Source: Sphingorhabdus profundilacus
Lineage (GTDB): Bacteria; Pseudomonadota; Alphaproteobacteria; Sphingomonadales; Sphingomonadaceae
Direction of reading: 5' to 3'
Length of the DNA stretch: 64,000 nucleotides
NCBI RefSeq assembly: GCF_009769755.1
Contig: NZ_SDWJ01000002.1
Location: 1,178,001 to 1,242,000, forward strand
Part shown: in pieces, positions 36,395-45,144 of the stretch
Position numbering within the stretch: the first letter of the stretch is position 1
Layout: every line of letters starts with the position of its first letter
The notes under the pieces: model-generated
What the model was told of the DNA's origin: nothing
Seen by the model: only the letters and a program-made list of their open reading frames with translations
Databases searched by the model: none
Program-made: the position numbers and the translations under genes

Positions 36395-36955
36395 ATGAAC
36401 CAGCTTGCATCTGCTTCACAGCTACGCATGTCGCTCTTGCGCTGGGCGCTTTTTGTGATCCCTGTTATCATGTTTCTTGGATTTTTATCGGGGACCATAT
36501 CGGGCTCTACGGCGGATAATAACTGGTACCAGACATTGATAAAGCCGGATATTCAACCCCCTGGCTGGGTCTTCGGAATTGTCTGGCCGCTATTATATCT
36601 ATCCATGGGCCTTGCCTTTGCGATGGTGCTGCATGCGCGCGGTGCCCAAAATCGCGGGTTGGCGATCGGTCTTTTTCTGGTCCAGTTTCTCATCAATCTG
36701 TCCTGGTCTCCGATTTTTTTCGGCCAGCACAAGGTTAGTTTCGCCCTTTACGTCATCGTCACCCTGATTGTCGCGGCCATCGCCACGACCTTTGCCTTTG
36801 GCCAGATTCGCAAGGCGGCAGCTTGGTTGATGGTGCCTTATTTGGTCTGGATCAGCTTTGCCGCGATCCTCAATTTTAAGATTGATCAGCTAAATCCCGA
36901 TGCAGAAAGCCTTTACGTTCCGGCTGCGAGTTCCCAAATAGGGTCTGGCCGCTAA
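36395..36955 (+). CDS. tspO: TspO/MBR family protein
   Basis: Five-helix membrane protein binding tetrapyrroles; bacterial TspO modulates photosynthesis-gene expression or porphyrin handling. The 186-residue product shows the hallmark YQTLIKPDIQPPGWVFGIVW, WSPIFFGQHK and AAWLMVPYLVWISFAAILN. No photosynthesis genes are in the window. Its C-terminal 30 residues extend past the usual end. Confidence 0.93.
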   Translation: MNQLASASQLRMSLLRWALFVIPVIMFLGFLSGTISGSTADNNWYQTLIKPDIQPPGWVFGIVWPLLYLSMGLAFAMVLHARGAQNRGLAIGLFLVQFLINLSWSPIFFGQHKVSFALYVIVTLIVAAIATTFAFGQIRKAAAWLMVPYLVWISFAAILNFKIDQLNPDAESLYVPAASSQIGSGR

Positions 36956-36993
36956 ATCCCGCCCCCCGGGACACTGGCAATGGAGTAAACGAC

Positions 36994-37311
36994 ATGCAAA
37001 GCGAAAAGCGTATTTTTGATGATCTGGCCAAGGTGCTGAACGGCGTTGCTGGTACAGTCGCAGGCATGGGCCGCGAAGCCGAAGCGAGTATGCGCGAGCG
37101 CGCCCGCGAATGGGCAGGCGGGCTGGACCTGGTTACGCGTGAAGAATTTGATGCGGTCAAGGCGCTTGCCGCCAATGCCCGTGCCGAAGCCGACGCATTG
37201 GCCAAGCGCGTCGCCGTTTTGGAAGCGGCGGCGGGGCTGAAATCGGCTTCGGCGGCCAAGGTTGCGCCGAAAGCGAAGCCTGCCGCGAAGAAGCCGGCGA
37301 CCAAAAAGTAA
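36994..37311 (+). CDS. ubiK: UbiK family ubiquinone biosynthesis accessory factor
   Basis: 105-residue protein of the BMFP/UbiK family: amphipathic N-terminal helix (KRIFDDLAKVLNGVAGTVAG), coiled-coil segment (LVTREEFDAVKALAANARAE) and a Lys/Ala-rich tail. UbiK assists ubiquinone synthesis with UbiJ in proteobacteria. TspO gene lies 38 bases upstream and may share a transcript. Confidence 0.85.
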   Translation: MQSEKRIFDDLAKVLNGVAGTVAGMGREAEASMRERAREWAGGLDLVTREEFDAVKALAANARAEADALAKRVAVLEAAAGLKSASAAKVAPKAKPAAKKPATKK

Positions 37312-37421
37312 AAACTTTTCCACAACCCGCCCACAGACTTGTTCGGACAGACGACGCAAGACCCTTGCGCGCGAGTCCGCGGCAAGGCAGAATCAGACGA
37401 TATTAATGGGCGCTTCACAGC

Positions 37422-37934
37422 ATGCACGATGCAGACGAACAATATGAGCAGTTTGAACGGGATGAATCCGCACCTGTAGACATGCTTGCTGCATTGTTCG
37501 AGGCGCGCGGCTGGTCCTATGAACTGGACGGTGAGGATGAAATCACCGCAGAATATAAGGGAAGCTGGACCAGCTATCAGATCCGCGCCATCTGGCGTGA
37601 AGAGGATAATGCCCTGCAGCTCATTCTGCTGCCCGATGTGACCGTCCCCAGTGACAAGCGTGACAGCGTTTACAAGGCACTGGGGCTCATTAACGAACAA
37701 TTGTGGCTAGGCCATTTCGATATGTGGTCGGCCAATGGCATATTGCTGTTCCGGCACGGCAGTTTGATGCCATCAAATGGCCTGCTGGGTGTCGACCATG
37801 CCCAGACCATCATCGACGTCGCTATCGACGAATGCGAACGCTTTTATCCCGTATTCCAGTTCATTATCTGGGGTGACAAATCGCCCGAAGAAGCCATCGC
37901 CAGCGCCTTGATCGAAACCCACGGCGAAGCGTGA
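37422..37934 (+). CDS. YbjN domain-containing protein
   Basis: 170-residue protein with a YbjN-like fold (type III secretion chaperone-like): MLAALFEARGWSYELDGEDE, then YQIRAIWREEDNALQLILLP, and C-terminal FQFIIWGDKSPEEAIASAL. Enteric YbjN affects stress and motility genes, but the role in alphaproteobacteria is unknown. Same direction as ubiK, 110 bases downstream. Confidence 0.8.
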   Translation: MHDADEQYEQFERDESAPVDMLAALFEARGWSYELDGEDEITAEYKGSWTSYQIRAIWREEDNALQLILLPDVTVPSDKRDSVYKALGLINEQLWLGHFDMWSANGILLFRHGSLMPSNGLLGVDHAQTIIDVAIDECERFYPVFQFIIWGDKSPEEAIASALIETHGEA

Positions 37935-37946
37935 AAAGCGACTTTT

Positions 37947-38366
37947 TTAACTTCCCTCGATTTTCGGACGACGGATCAGATAGTGCATGGTGGCCATCGC
38001 AATAGGCTTTGTCCTGTCGTCCTGCCATGCACGGGCTTCGACATTGGCCATTGTCCGGCCCAGCCTTATGACCTCACCCACCGCATAAGTCATGTGCCCC
38101 ACGCCGCCGCGCATGAAATCGATGGTGACATTGACTTGCTTGATGCCGCTGTCGCTGCCTTTGGCACGCAATGCCTGATGGATGGCGGCGACTGCGGCGA
38201 TTTCCAGCAAGCCTGATATGGCGCCGCCGTGCAGAAATCCGGGGCGGCCTTGCACCTTGTTGGCAAAGGGCATGCCGATCACGGGCGCACCCTCGACATT
38301 GTCGACAATTTCCATATCGAGCGCCAGCGCATAAGGCGGCAAGCCGGCAGGATGGGTGTGGTTCAT
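37947..38366 (-). CDS. PaaI family hotdog thioesterase
   Basis: 139-residue single hotdog-fold protein: GFLHGGAISGLLEIAAVAAI is the HGG motif with the acidic residue of the catalytic helix, followed by VNVTIDFMRGG. It probably hydrolyses an acyl-CoA or aryl-CoA. It overlaps the upstream thioesterase gene by four bases (ATGA). Confidence 0.87.
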   Translation of the reverse strand: MNHTHPAGLPPYALALDMEIVDNVEGAPVIGMPFANKVQGRPGFLHGGAISGLLEIAAVAAIHQALRAKGSDSGIKQVNVTIDFMRGGVGHMTYAVGEVIRLGRTMANVEARAWQDDRTKPIAMATMHYLIRRPKIEGS

Positions 38367-38836
38367 GATACCCGGTCGCCTACGCGGATGAAGGTGCCGC
38401 TGGCATGGGCCAGCGGGTCATCCGGGTTGCCATTATGGGCAAAGCCCCGCACAAATCCGATGCTGTGCGTCAGATGGTAACAAATCCCCCGACCATAGAC
38501 CCGCGCGCCTGATGGTGACGGGCGCAGATAATCGAGGCGCAGGTCCATGGTAACCTGCGGGCGGAATTCGCCCAATTTAGTCCAGATCGACATGCTGGTG
38601 GCATTGTCCATCAGGCTGATGACCACTGCCGATGCGAGAATGCCGGTATCGGGATCAGCCACCAAATCCTCGCGCCAATCGATGGCGAGTTCCACCCAAT
38701 CGTTGCCATGCCCGACATATTCCATATCGAGAAAACCGCCATGCCCGAATTTGCCCATCAGCTTGTTGACCAAAGCCGGATCAAACGCTGCATTTTTCGG
38801 GATTGCACTTCGCAAATCAGGTTTATTAGGTGTCAT
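38363..38836 (-). CDS. PaaI family thioesterase, second copy
   Basis: 157-residue hotdog protein related to its neighbour but diverged: ASAVVISLMDNATSMSIW in place of the HGG helix, and TMDLRLDYLRPSPSGARVYG. The usual HGG is replaced, so its catalytic acid is Asp. It overlaps the amidase gene upstream and the thioesterase gene downstream by four bases each. Two adjacent hotdog genes could form a heterodimer (inference). Confidence 0.83.
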   Translation of the reverse strand: MTPNKPDLRSAIPKNAAFDPALVNKLMGKFGHGGFLDMEYVGHGNDWVELAIDWREDLVADPDTGILASAVVISLMDNATSMSIWTKLGEFRPQVTMDLRLDYLRPSPSGARVYGRGICYHLTHSIGFVRGFAHNGNPDDPLAHASGTFIRVGDRVS

Positions 38837-40443
38837 TGTTTTTCATCCACACTGGCAGCAAATTTGGGGACAGACCGCATTTGCGAAAGCTGTTCATAGG
38901 CAAAGCCGGCCTTGAGCACCACATGGTCATGCCATTTTGCGCCAATGAAACTCAAGCCCACAGGCAGGCCGCCCGATAGACCCATGGGAACGGTAAGATG
39001 CGGAAATCCCGCAATCGCAGGCCATTGACTGGCGCTTGGCCCGGTAAAGGCATCGCCCTTGCCCAAGGTTGACACCCATGCCGGTCCATTGGTTTGCGCG
39101 ACGATGACGTCCAGCCTGTGGGTGGTAAGCATGCTGTTAAGCGCGTCCGCCGCCAGCTGTCGCGACGTTGCCAAAGCGGTCTTGTAGGCGGGGTCATCAA
39201 GTCCTGCTTCCTTGTCGGCGAGCTCAAAAGTTTCCTGTCCGAAATACGCCAATTCAGTGTCGGCATGGACCTTGTTGAAGGCAATGATATCAGCAAGGGT
39301 TTTATGCGGAACAAGATTTTGCGGCAGCCCTTGAAGATAGGCTGCAAGATCGGCTTTCAGCTCGGCCAGCAAAACCTTGAATTCCGCCGCCCCCATTTTT
39401 TCCCCGTCAACCTTGCTGCTATCAAGCAGGATGATTTCGGCCCCGCCTGCTTTCAATGTCGCAATGGCGGCGTCGAACCGGGCGGCGTCCACATCCGGCG
39501 CGCGCAAGACACCGATCCGCATCCCGGACAATGCCGTCACAGACAGCCCCGCAGCATAATTGCCGCGCCACCGGTCTGCCTCTGCTGTAGCGGCGTCTTG
39601 CGGGTCAGTGCCCGCCATCGCGGTCAACATAATCGCTGCGTCCCTTACGGTGCGGGTCATGGGGCCTGCCGTGTCCTGGCTATGGCTGATCGGGACGACA
39701 AAGCGGCGCGAGATAAGGCCCACGGTCGGTTTGAACCCGACAATGCCATTGACACCCGAAGGGCAGGTGATGGAACCGTCGGTTTCAGTACCGATGGTCG
39801 CCGCCGCCAGCCCGGCCGCCATGGCCGATCCGCTTCCGCTCGAAGATCCACAGCTGTTGCGGTCCAGCGCATGGGGGTTTTTGGTCAAACCGCCCACCGC
39901 GCTCCATCCGCTGGTGGATTTTTCAGACCGGATATTGGCCCATTCGCTCAAATTTGTCTTGCCCAAAATCACCGCCCCCGCTTCGCGCAGCCGGGCGATC
40001 AAAGGGGCGTCGCGGCCAGTAACATTAGTTGCCAGCGCCAGCGAACCCGCGGTGGTCGGAATTGGGCCGGCCACTTCGATATTATCCTTTACCAGCACGG
40101 GCATTCCATGCATCGGCCCGCGATATTTACCGGCCTTCAGCTCTGCATCCATTGCCCGCGCTTGATCCAATGCATCGGGAAATGTGGCGATGACAGCGTT
40201 CAGCATGGGGCCGTTGTCATCCACCGCTGCAATCCGCGCAAGATAGGCCGCGGTGATCGCCTCGCTATTAAGCGCGCCGTCATCAATGCCGTCTGCCAAT
40301 TGCGACAGGTCGAAACTCTCAATGGGACCCGCCTTGGCAAGGTTGGCCTTGGCGATTTCGGTCGTGGGTGGCGGTGCCACCGAAGCGATCAGCGGCGATG
40401 AAAGCAGGGCAAGGCCTGCCCAGATTGCGCCTTTAACCGTCAT
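38833..40443 (-). CDS. Amidase signature family amidase, exported
   Basis: 536-residue Ser-Ser-Lys amidase with N-terminal signal sequence (IWAGLALLSSPLIASVAP). Catalytic residues fit Lys119 (VLVKDN), cis-Ser200 and nucleophile Ser224 (TDGSITCPSG), 24 apart as in malonamidase. Length is that of periplasmic amidases acting on small amides. It starts with ATGA overlapping proC and ends overlapping a thioesterase gene, so all four are likely co-translated. Substrate not known. Confidence 0.9.
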   Translation of the reverse strand: MTVKGAIWAGLALLSSPLIASVAPPPTTEIAKANLAKAGPIESFDLSQLADGIDDGALNSEAITAAYLARIAAVDDNGPMLNAVIATFPDALDQARAMDAELKAGKYRGPMHGMPVLVKDNIEVAGPIPTTAGSLALATNVTGRDAPLIARLREAGAVILGKTNLSEWANIRSEKSTSGWSAVGGLTKNPHALDRNSCGSSSGSGSAMAAGLAAATIGTETDGSITCPSGVNGIVGFKPTVGLISRRFVVPISHSQDTAGPMTRTVRDAAIMLTAMAGTDPQDAATAEADRWRGNYAAGLSVTALSGMRIGVLRAPDVDAARFDAAIATLKAGGAEIILLDSSKVDGEKMGAAEFKVLLAELKADLAAYLQGLPQNLVPHKTLADIIAFNKVHADTELAYFGQETFELADKEAGLDDPAYKTALATSRQLAADALNSMLTTHRLDVIVAQTNGPAWVSTLGKGDAFTGPSASQWPAIAGFPHLTVPMGLSGGLPVGLSFIGAKWHDHVVLKAGFAYEQLSQMRSVPKFAASVDEKQ

Positions 40444-41258
40444 GTCTTGTCCCCTTTGGCCAATTGCGCGCCACGGTCACGGGCCGCTTTCAATGTTGCT
40501 TCGACCAGATTTCGCAAGCCGTCCCCTGCGTCCAGCACGGCAAGCCCCGCCGCAGTGGTGCCGCCCGGGCTGGTGACGCGCATGGCCAATGCCGCCGGAC
40601 TTTCGTCCGATACCGCCGCCAGCCGTGCTGCACCTGCAACCGTGGCCAATGCGAGCCGCGCCGATGTTTCCGCAGGTAACCCCGCCGCAACGCCGCCTTG
40701 GGCCAAGGCGTCGATAAAACGGTAGACAAAGGCCGGACCGGACCCGGCAAGCGCGGTGACGGCATCCATTTGCGCCTCGTCGTCGATCCAGACCGGCGTT
40801 CCCAAGGGCGCCACCAAAGCGTCCACCGCGTCCCTTTCCGCCGAAGACAGCGCAGCGGAAAACAGACCCAGCGGTGAAAGCCCCAGCGCCGCCGACAGAT
40901 TAGGCATCAACCGTACGATATGGGTGTCTGGAAAAAGGGCAGCAAGCGCCGATGTCATAGCACCGGCCAAAATTGAAAGAACCAGCGCATTCGGCGCAAT
41001 CCGCGCACGGATGGCAGGGGCAAGACTGTCGAGAATCTGGGGCTTAATGCCCAAAAGGACCGTGTCGAATGATTCATCGAGCGCATCAGCCGATGCCACA
41101 TGGCGGACCCCTGACGGCAGATCCTGCGCCACCGGATCAATCACGGTAAAATGCTTCGGCGACCGTCCTGAAGCCACCCACCCGCGCAACATCGCACCGC
41201 CCATATTGCCGCAGCCAACAATCAATATGTGAGACGAAATTTCGGGCACACCATCCAT
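40440..41258 (-). CDS. proC: Pyrroline-5-carboxylate reductase
   Basis: Last step of proline synthesis, reducing P5C with NAD(P)H. ATG 41258 gives 272 residues with the dinucleotide-binding loop ILIVGCGNMGGAMLRGW near the N-terminus, PDTHIVRLMPNLSAALG and the C-terminal ALAMRVTSPGGTTAAGL of P5C reductases. The frame continues to 41348 without a supported start. First gene of the operon with the amidase and the two thioesterase genes. Confidence 0.93.
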   Translation of the reverse strand: MDGVPEISSHILIVGCGNMGGAMLRGWVASGRSPKHFTVIDPVAQDLPSGVRHVASADALDESFDTVLLGIKPQILDSLAPAIRARIAPNALVLSILAGAMTSALAALFPDTHIVRLMPNLSAALGLSPLGLFSAALSSAERDAVDALVAPLGTPVWIDDEAQMDAVTALAGSGPAFVYRFIDALAQGGVAAGLPAETSARLALATVAGAARLAAVSDESPAALAMRVTSPGGTTAAGLAVLDAGDGLRNLVEATLKAARDRGAQLAKGDKT

Positions 41259-41418
41259 CCTGCAGTTCACACAAGGTCCATGCCCTATCTGTACGCAGAC
41301 GGCAACCTCAGGGTCCGCTTCTGTTCTTCGCGTCCGGTGCAAACACAATGCGGGGGTTCGAAATACCCTTCTTCATCGCTTTACCTTTACCCTGGCCTAA
41401 GTTGGAGGTGATGGGGGC

Positions 41419-41448
41419 AAAAAAGTCGGCCTCTCCCACTAACGGGAG
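41419..41448 (-). terminator. Candidate terminator downstream of pyrC
   Basis: On the minus strand, stem CTCCC/GGGAG (41444-41448 with 41433-41437) around a 6-base loop, then eight bases and TTTTTT (41424-41419). The distance between stem and T-run is longer than ideal. The remainder of 41259-41496 has no gene. Confidence 0.5.
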
Positions 41449-41496
41449 GGAAGCAGGATTTGCGAACCTATGAGACGATAGTCGCGGGGAGGACTT

Positions 41497-42543
41497 TCAA
41501 AGGTCCGCAGCAGCCACAACCCAACCAAGCGTCTCGCCTGCATGGAAAGGCACGATCGTGGTGCCATTGGCATCGACCGTATGGGGGACATTGGTTGACC
41601 CGCGCTCCAGCGTGATTGTACCCTTATTCAAGGGCAGACCATAAAAACGTGGGCCGTTCTCGCACGCAAAGGCCTCGAATCGGTCAAGCGCACCTTCTTC
41701 GTCAAACACCGTGACATAGCTTTCCAGCGCATAGGGTGCGTTGAAAATGCCCGCACAGCCACAGGCGCTTTCCTTTGCCGATTGGGCGTGCGGCGCGCTA
41801 TCTGTGCCGAGAAAATATTTGGCGTTGCCCGATGTCGCCGCCTTGCGTAGCGCAAGCCGGTGCACCTCGCGCTTCGCAACGGGCAGGCAATAGGCGTGCG
41901 GGCGCATCCCGCCCTCAAACATCGCATTGCGGTTGATATGCAGATGCTGCGGCGTGATCGTCGCGGCGACATTGGGTCCGCTGGCATCGACAAAGGCGGC
42001 GGCATCGGCAGTCGTGATATGTTCGAACACGATCTTGAGTTCGGGCAAATTCCGGACGAGGCCGGTCAAAATACGCTCGATAAACACGGCCTCACGGTCG
42101 AAAATATCGACATGGCTGTCGGTCACCTCGCCATGGATCAGCAAGGGCATCCCCACCGACGCCATTGTTTCGAGCGCGGGCATGATCCGCGCGATGTCGG
42201 TCACGCCATGCGCGCTGCCCGTGGTGGCATGGGCAGGGTAAAGCTTGGCGGCCGTAAACACGCCCTCGGCATAGCCCCGCGCCAGTTCGTCGCCGCGCAC
42301 ATCATCGGTCAGATAGGCTGTCATCAAGGGCGTGAAATCCACCCCCGCAGGCACAGCCGCCTGTATTCGGTCGCGATAGGCGGCGCAGCCTTCGACGCTG
42401 GTCACGGGCGGCGACAGGTTGGGCATCACAATGGCGCGGGCAAATTGCCGGGCGGTAAAAGGAACAACCCCGTTCATCACGGCGTCATCGCGGAAATGGA
42501 GGTGCCAGTCATCGGGGCGGCGGATCGTCAAGCTGTCAGTCAT
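41497..42543 (-). CDS. pyrC: Dihydroorotase
   Basis: Zinc amidohydrolase closing carbamoyl-aspartate to dihydroorotate in pyrimidine synthesis. The 348-residue product begins MTDSLTIRRPDDWHLHFRDD, with the metal ligands in HLHFRD, and continues with FTPLMTAYLTDD, IHGEVTD and EHITTADA, plus AKYFLGTDSAPH near the C-terminus. It is of the class II (homodimeric, E. coli-type) family. Divergent from ygfZ, 38 bases apart. Confidence 0.97.
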   Translation of the reverse strand: MTDSLTIRRPDDWHLHFRDDAVMNGVVPFTARQFARAIVMPNLSPPVTSVEGCAAYRDRIQAAVPAGVDFTPLMTAYLTDDVRGDELARGYAEGVFTAAKLYPAHATTGSAHGVTDIARIMPALETMASVGMPLLIHGEVTDSHVDIFDREAVFIERILTGLVRNLPELKIVFEHITTADAAAFVDASGPNVAATITPQHLHINRNAMFEGGMRPHAYCLPVAKREVHRLALRKAATSGNAKYFLGTDSAPHAQSAKESACGCAGIFNAPYALESYVTVFDEEGALDRFEAFACENGPRFYGLPLNKGTITLERGSTNVPHTVDANGTTIVPFHAGETLGWVVAAADL

Positions 42544-42581
42544 CCCTTCCCTTTAGGCGAAGCGGACCCTATCTGTCACGC

Positions 42582-43313
42582 ATGTCCAACCCCCGCCTGT
42601 TCGATCGCGCCGTCCTCCGCCTCTCCCCCACCGAGGAGGACGAAGATGTACGCGGATTTCTGCAAGGGTTGGTGACACAGGACAGCAAAGGCACCCTGCC
42701 CGCATGGTCCGGACTGCTTACGCCGCAGGGCAAGGCTCTGTTTGATTTCATCCTGTGGGACGGCGGCGCGGATATCCTGATCGATTGCGAGGCCGCACAG
42801 GCCGAGGCGCTGGCACGGCGGCTGTCCATCTATCGCCTGCGCCGCAAGATTGCCATTGGAGTCGATGATACCCTAGGCGTGTTCTGGTCACCCGAAGGCG
42901 AAGGCGACCCGCGCCACCCCGCGCTTGGCCGCCGCTGGATTGCGCCCGTCGACGCTAACGATGCGGACACAAGCGCCACCTTCCGCCGTCACCGGCTGGC
43001 GCTCGGCATCGCGGAAGGTCTGGCCGAACTTGGTAGCGACCAGACACTCTGGCTGGAAACTAACGCGGCGGAGCTGGGGGGCGTGTCCTTTTCCAAAGGA
43101 TGTTATGTGGGACAGGAAAATACCGCGCGGATGAACTGGCGGCAAAAAGTCAACCGCCGGCTGATAGTCGTCCCGCTGGCGAACGCCGACCCCAAAAGAC
43201 AGCGGATGGCCTATCCGGAGCTTGGGCTCTCGGTCGAGTTGCGGCGGGTGGAGGATATGGCGGGGCTGGAGTTGCCGGAGTGGCAGCGGGCTGCTTTGGG
43301 GGTCACGCATTGA
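42582..43313 (+). CDS. ygfZ: Folate-binding protein YgfZ
   Basis: 243-residue protein of the YgfZ/GcvT-like family, which supports iron-sulfur enzymes with tetrahydrofolate. The signature KGCYVGQENTARMN is clear. The N-terminal GcvT-like fold (LFDRAVLRLSPTEEDEDVRGF) and DFILWDGGADILIDCE also fit. It is separated from pyrC by a 38-base divergent promoter region. Confidence 0.93.
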   Translation: MSNPRLFDRAVLRLSPTEEDEDVRGFLQGLVTQDSKGTLPAWSGLLTPQGKALFDFILWDGGADILIDCEAAQAEALARRLSIYRLRRKIAIGVDDTLGVFWSPEGEGDPRHPALGRRWIAPVDANDADTSATFRRHRLALGIAEGLAELGSDQTLWLETNAAELGGVSFSKGCYVGQENTARMNWRQKVNRRLIVVPLANADPKRQRMAYPELGLSVELRRVEDMAGLELPEWQRAALGVTH

Positions 43314-43402
43314 CGAAATGGTAAGTCAGTAGTTTGGGACCTGAACAAGCGCAATGATTTTTGAAAATATGCTCCCCTCATTGTGGGAAGAGGAGAGCTT
43401 AG

Positions 43403-43439
43403 ATGCCTGTCGGTGGGGTCGCAATTCACCGTCAGGCAT
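43403..43439. other. Strong nested hairpin between convergent genes
   Basis: ATGCCTG/CAGGCAT (43403-43409 with 43433-43439), a T-T mismatch, then CGGTG/CACCG (43411-43415 with 43427-43431) around an 11-base loop. It lies in the 325-base gap between ygfZ and the b561-YceI gene, which otherwise shows nothing. No T-run follows on either strand, so it is not a classic terminator; an RNA element or protein site is possible. Confidence 0.5.
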
Positions 43440-43638
43440 TATCAAACCGGAATGGCACTCTATCGAGGAGCATGCCCCCACATCCGATTCTTTTCTATGT
43501 CTAATCTGCATAAGCGCATCATTTTTTAAGTCAAGAAACATCGCGAAACACGACAGGGCAAATCACGCAAAAGGCACATTAAAATTGCGACTGTTGCAAC
43601 AATGGCACATCGGCAGAAGGTCACGGAATTTGTCCGAA

Positions 43639-44913
43639 TTAGTTTTTGGCCTTGGCAGAAAAGTTAAACGAAACCGATACATTGTCCGCCACTTCATCAG
43701 TCGCCGCCCATTCGCCGCTGCCTACGCCAAATGCCGTGCGCTTTATCCGCGATGTGCCCGATACTTTCGCGGACTGCCCGTTAATCTTAAGATTGAAATC
43801 GAGCGATAAAGGCTGCGTTCGGCCATTCAGATTCAATGTGCCGCGCGCCCGATAGGTGTCGCCGCCGACATGGGTGATGGATGAAGATTTGAACGTCGCT
43901 TTGGGGTGCGCGGCCACATTGAAGAAACTATCGCCTAGCAAAATTTCATCGCGCTGTGCATCCGAAGTAGTGGCCGAACCAAGGTCAACATTGACCGTGA
44001 TCGCCGAACGGGCAAGATCGTCCTTGCTAAAGTGGATATCGCCGGTCCAGCGCCCAAAGCTGCCATTGATTGGCGTTCCGTTCCAATCGACGGTAAAGCC
44101 AAGACGGCCACCGCGCGCAATCTGCCAATCTGCAAGTTTTACGGCGGTATCCGCAACGGGCGTTTCTTGTGCTGCCTCGGCCAAACCTTCAGAGGTATTT
44201 TCCGCACCATCTTTGGTATCGGTTGCCGATGGCGTCGCAATTGGTGCAGCAGGCGTGGCAGAAACGGGCGCCGCCGTCTTTTCAGGCAGAGCCGAGCTGA
44301 TCGTGTACCCGTTCCAGAATGCAAAGCCAAATGCTGCAAAAATGACGGACAGGGTCACAAGAACCGACCCCCCGCGCCGAACTGCCCATGGGATCATCCG
44401 CCCCAGAATATTTTCGCCTTTGAAAAACTGGTGCCGCAATGCGCCTGCCACATGCAGAACAAGCAAGCCGATAGCCACCCAAGCCAAAAGTTCATGCGCG
44501 ATTTCGGCAGGTTCATGAAATGCTTTGCCAATGGGCAGATGCGGTAAGGGGATCGTGCCGAACAGCATGGTAGGAATACCGATTTTGGCGGTTGATACCA
44601 GAATCCAGCCGGTTACCGGCCCGCCAATCATCACGATGTAAAATGCCGCATGAACCATTTTGGCCGCACGTTGGGACCAGATATTATCAGCAAATGCCGC
44701 CGGTCTTGGCAAGGTGTACCGCAAAGCGAGACGCAGGATCGACAAAACCAAAATCGCAATGCCGACCGATTTGTGCAGCTGAAAAAGGCCAAACAGATTG
44801 GCCCCGCGTTCGAGAGTTTCAAACTGCCACCCCAGCGCAATCTGGAAAACAAGCGCAAGTGCAATAGACCAGTGCAATAGCATCGCGATGAAAGAATAAC
44901 GGGCGTTTGTCAT
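43639..44913 (-). CDS. Cytochrome b561 - YceI fusion protein
   Basis: 424-residue membrane protein. The N-terminal half (about 1-210) is a di-haem cytochrome b561: LLHWSIALALVFQIALGWQ, FQLHKSVGIAILVLSILRL and HELLAWVAIGLLVLHVAGAL, with the His haem ligands. After a Thr/Ala/Pro-rich linker (about 220-265) comes a periplasmic YceI-like lipocalin domain (GRLGFTVDWNGTPINGSFG...DRMQPLSLDF-type). YceI binds polyisoprenoids. The fusion suggests electron or quinone handling in the periplasm (inference). Start ATG 44913 follows GAGAG; TTG 44937 is less likely. Confidence 0.9.
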   Translation of the reverse strand: MTNARYSFIAMLLHWSIALALVFQIALGWQFETLERGANLFGLFQLHKSVGIAILVLSILRLALRYTLPRPAAFADNIWSQRAAKMVHAAFYIVMIGGPVTGWILVSTAKIGIPTMLFGTIPLPHLPIGKAFHEPAEIAHELLAWVAIGLLVLHVAGALRHQFFKGENILGRMIPWAVRRGGSVLVTLSVIFAAFGFAFWNGYTISSALPEKTAAPVSATPAAPIATPSATDTKDGAENTSEGLAEAAQETPVADTAVKLADWQIARGGRLGFTVDWNGTPINGSFGRWTGDIHFSKDDLARSAITVNVDLGSATTSDAQRDEILLGDSFFNVAAHPKATFKSSSITHVGGDTYRARGTLNLNGRTQPLSLDFNLKINGQSAKVSGTSRIKRTAFGVGSGEWAATDEVADNVSVSFNFSAKAKN

Positions 44914-45144
44914 GAATATGCTCTCGATAAATAACAATGTCGGTCATGGGGGCCATAACCAAAAACAAACGATCGCGGATTTGCGATACCAAGATCGCTA
45001 TGTTATGGCAAGGCTCGACCCCTGATCTTGCCCTTAATCCTGCAACCGGTGCCAGATGGCCGCCAACCTTGATGATGATAGCAGCCGGGGTTCGGCTGAG
45101 TGTCCTGGCCTTAAAATGGGTCTGTGAAAGATTGGGGTGTCTGC

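Noticed and set aside
38363-38836. Second thioesterase as a pseudogene because the HGG motif is altered
   Set aside because: The frame is intact, overlaps both neighbours cleanly and keeps the hotdog beta strands, so a diverged functional protein is more likely.
44938-45144. A separate small gene ahead of the SLOG/SLATT gene
   Set aside because: The open frame has no ribosome site, runs into the next gene in another frame and its product looks random.
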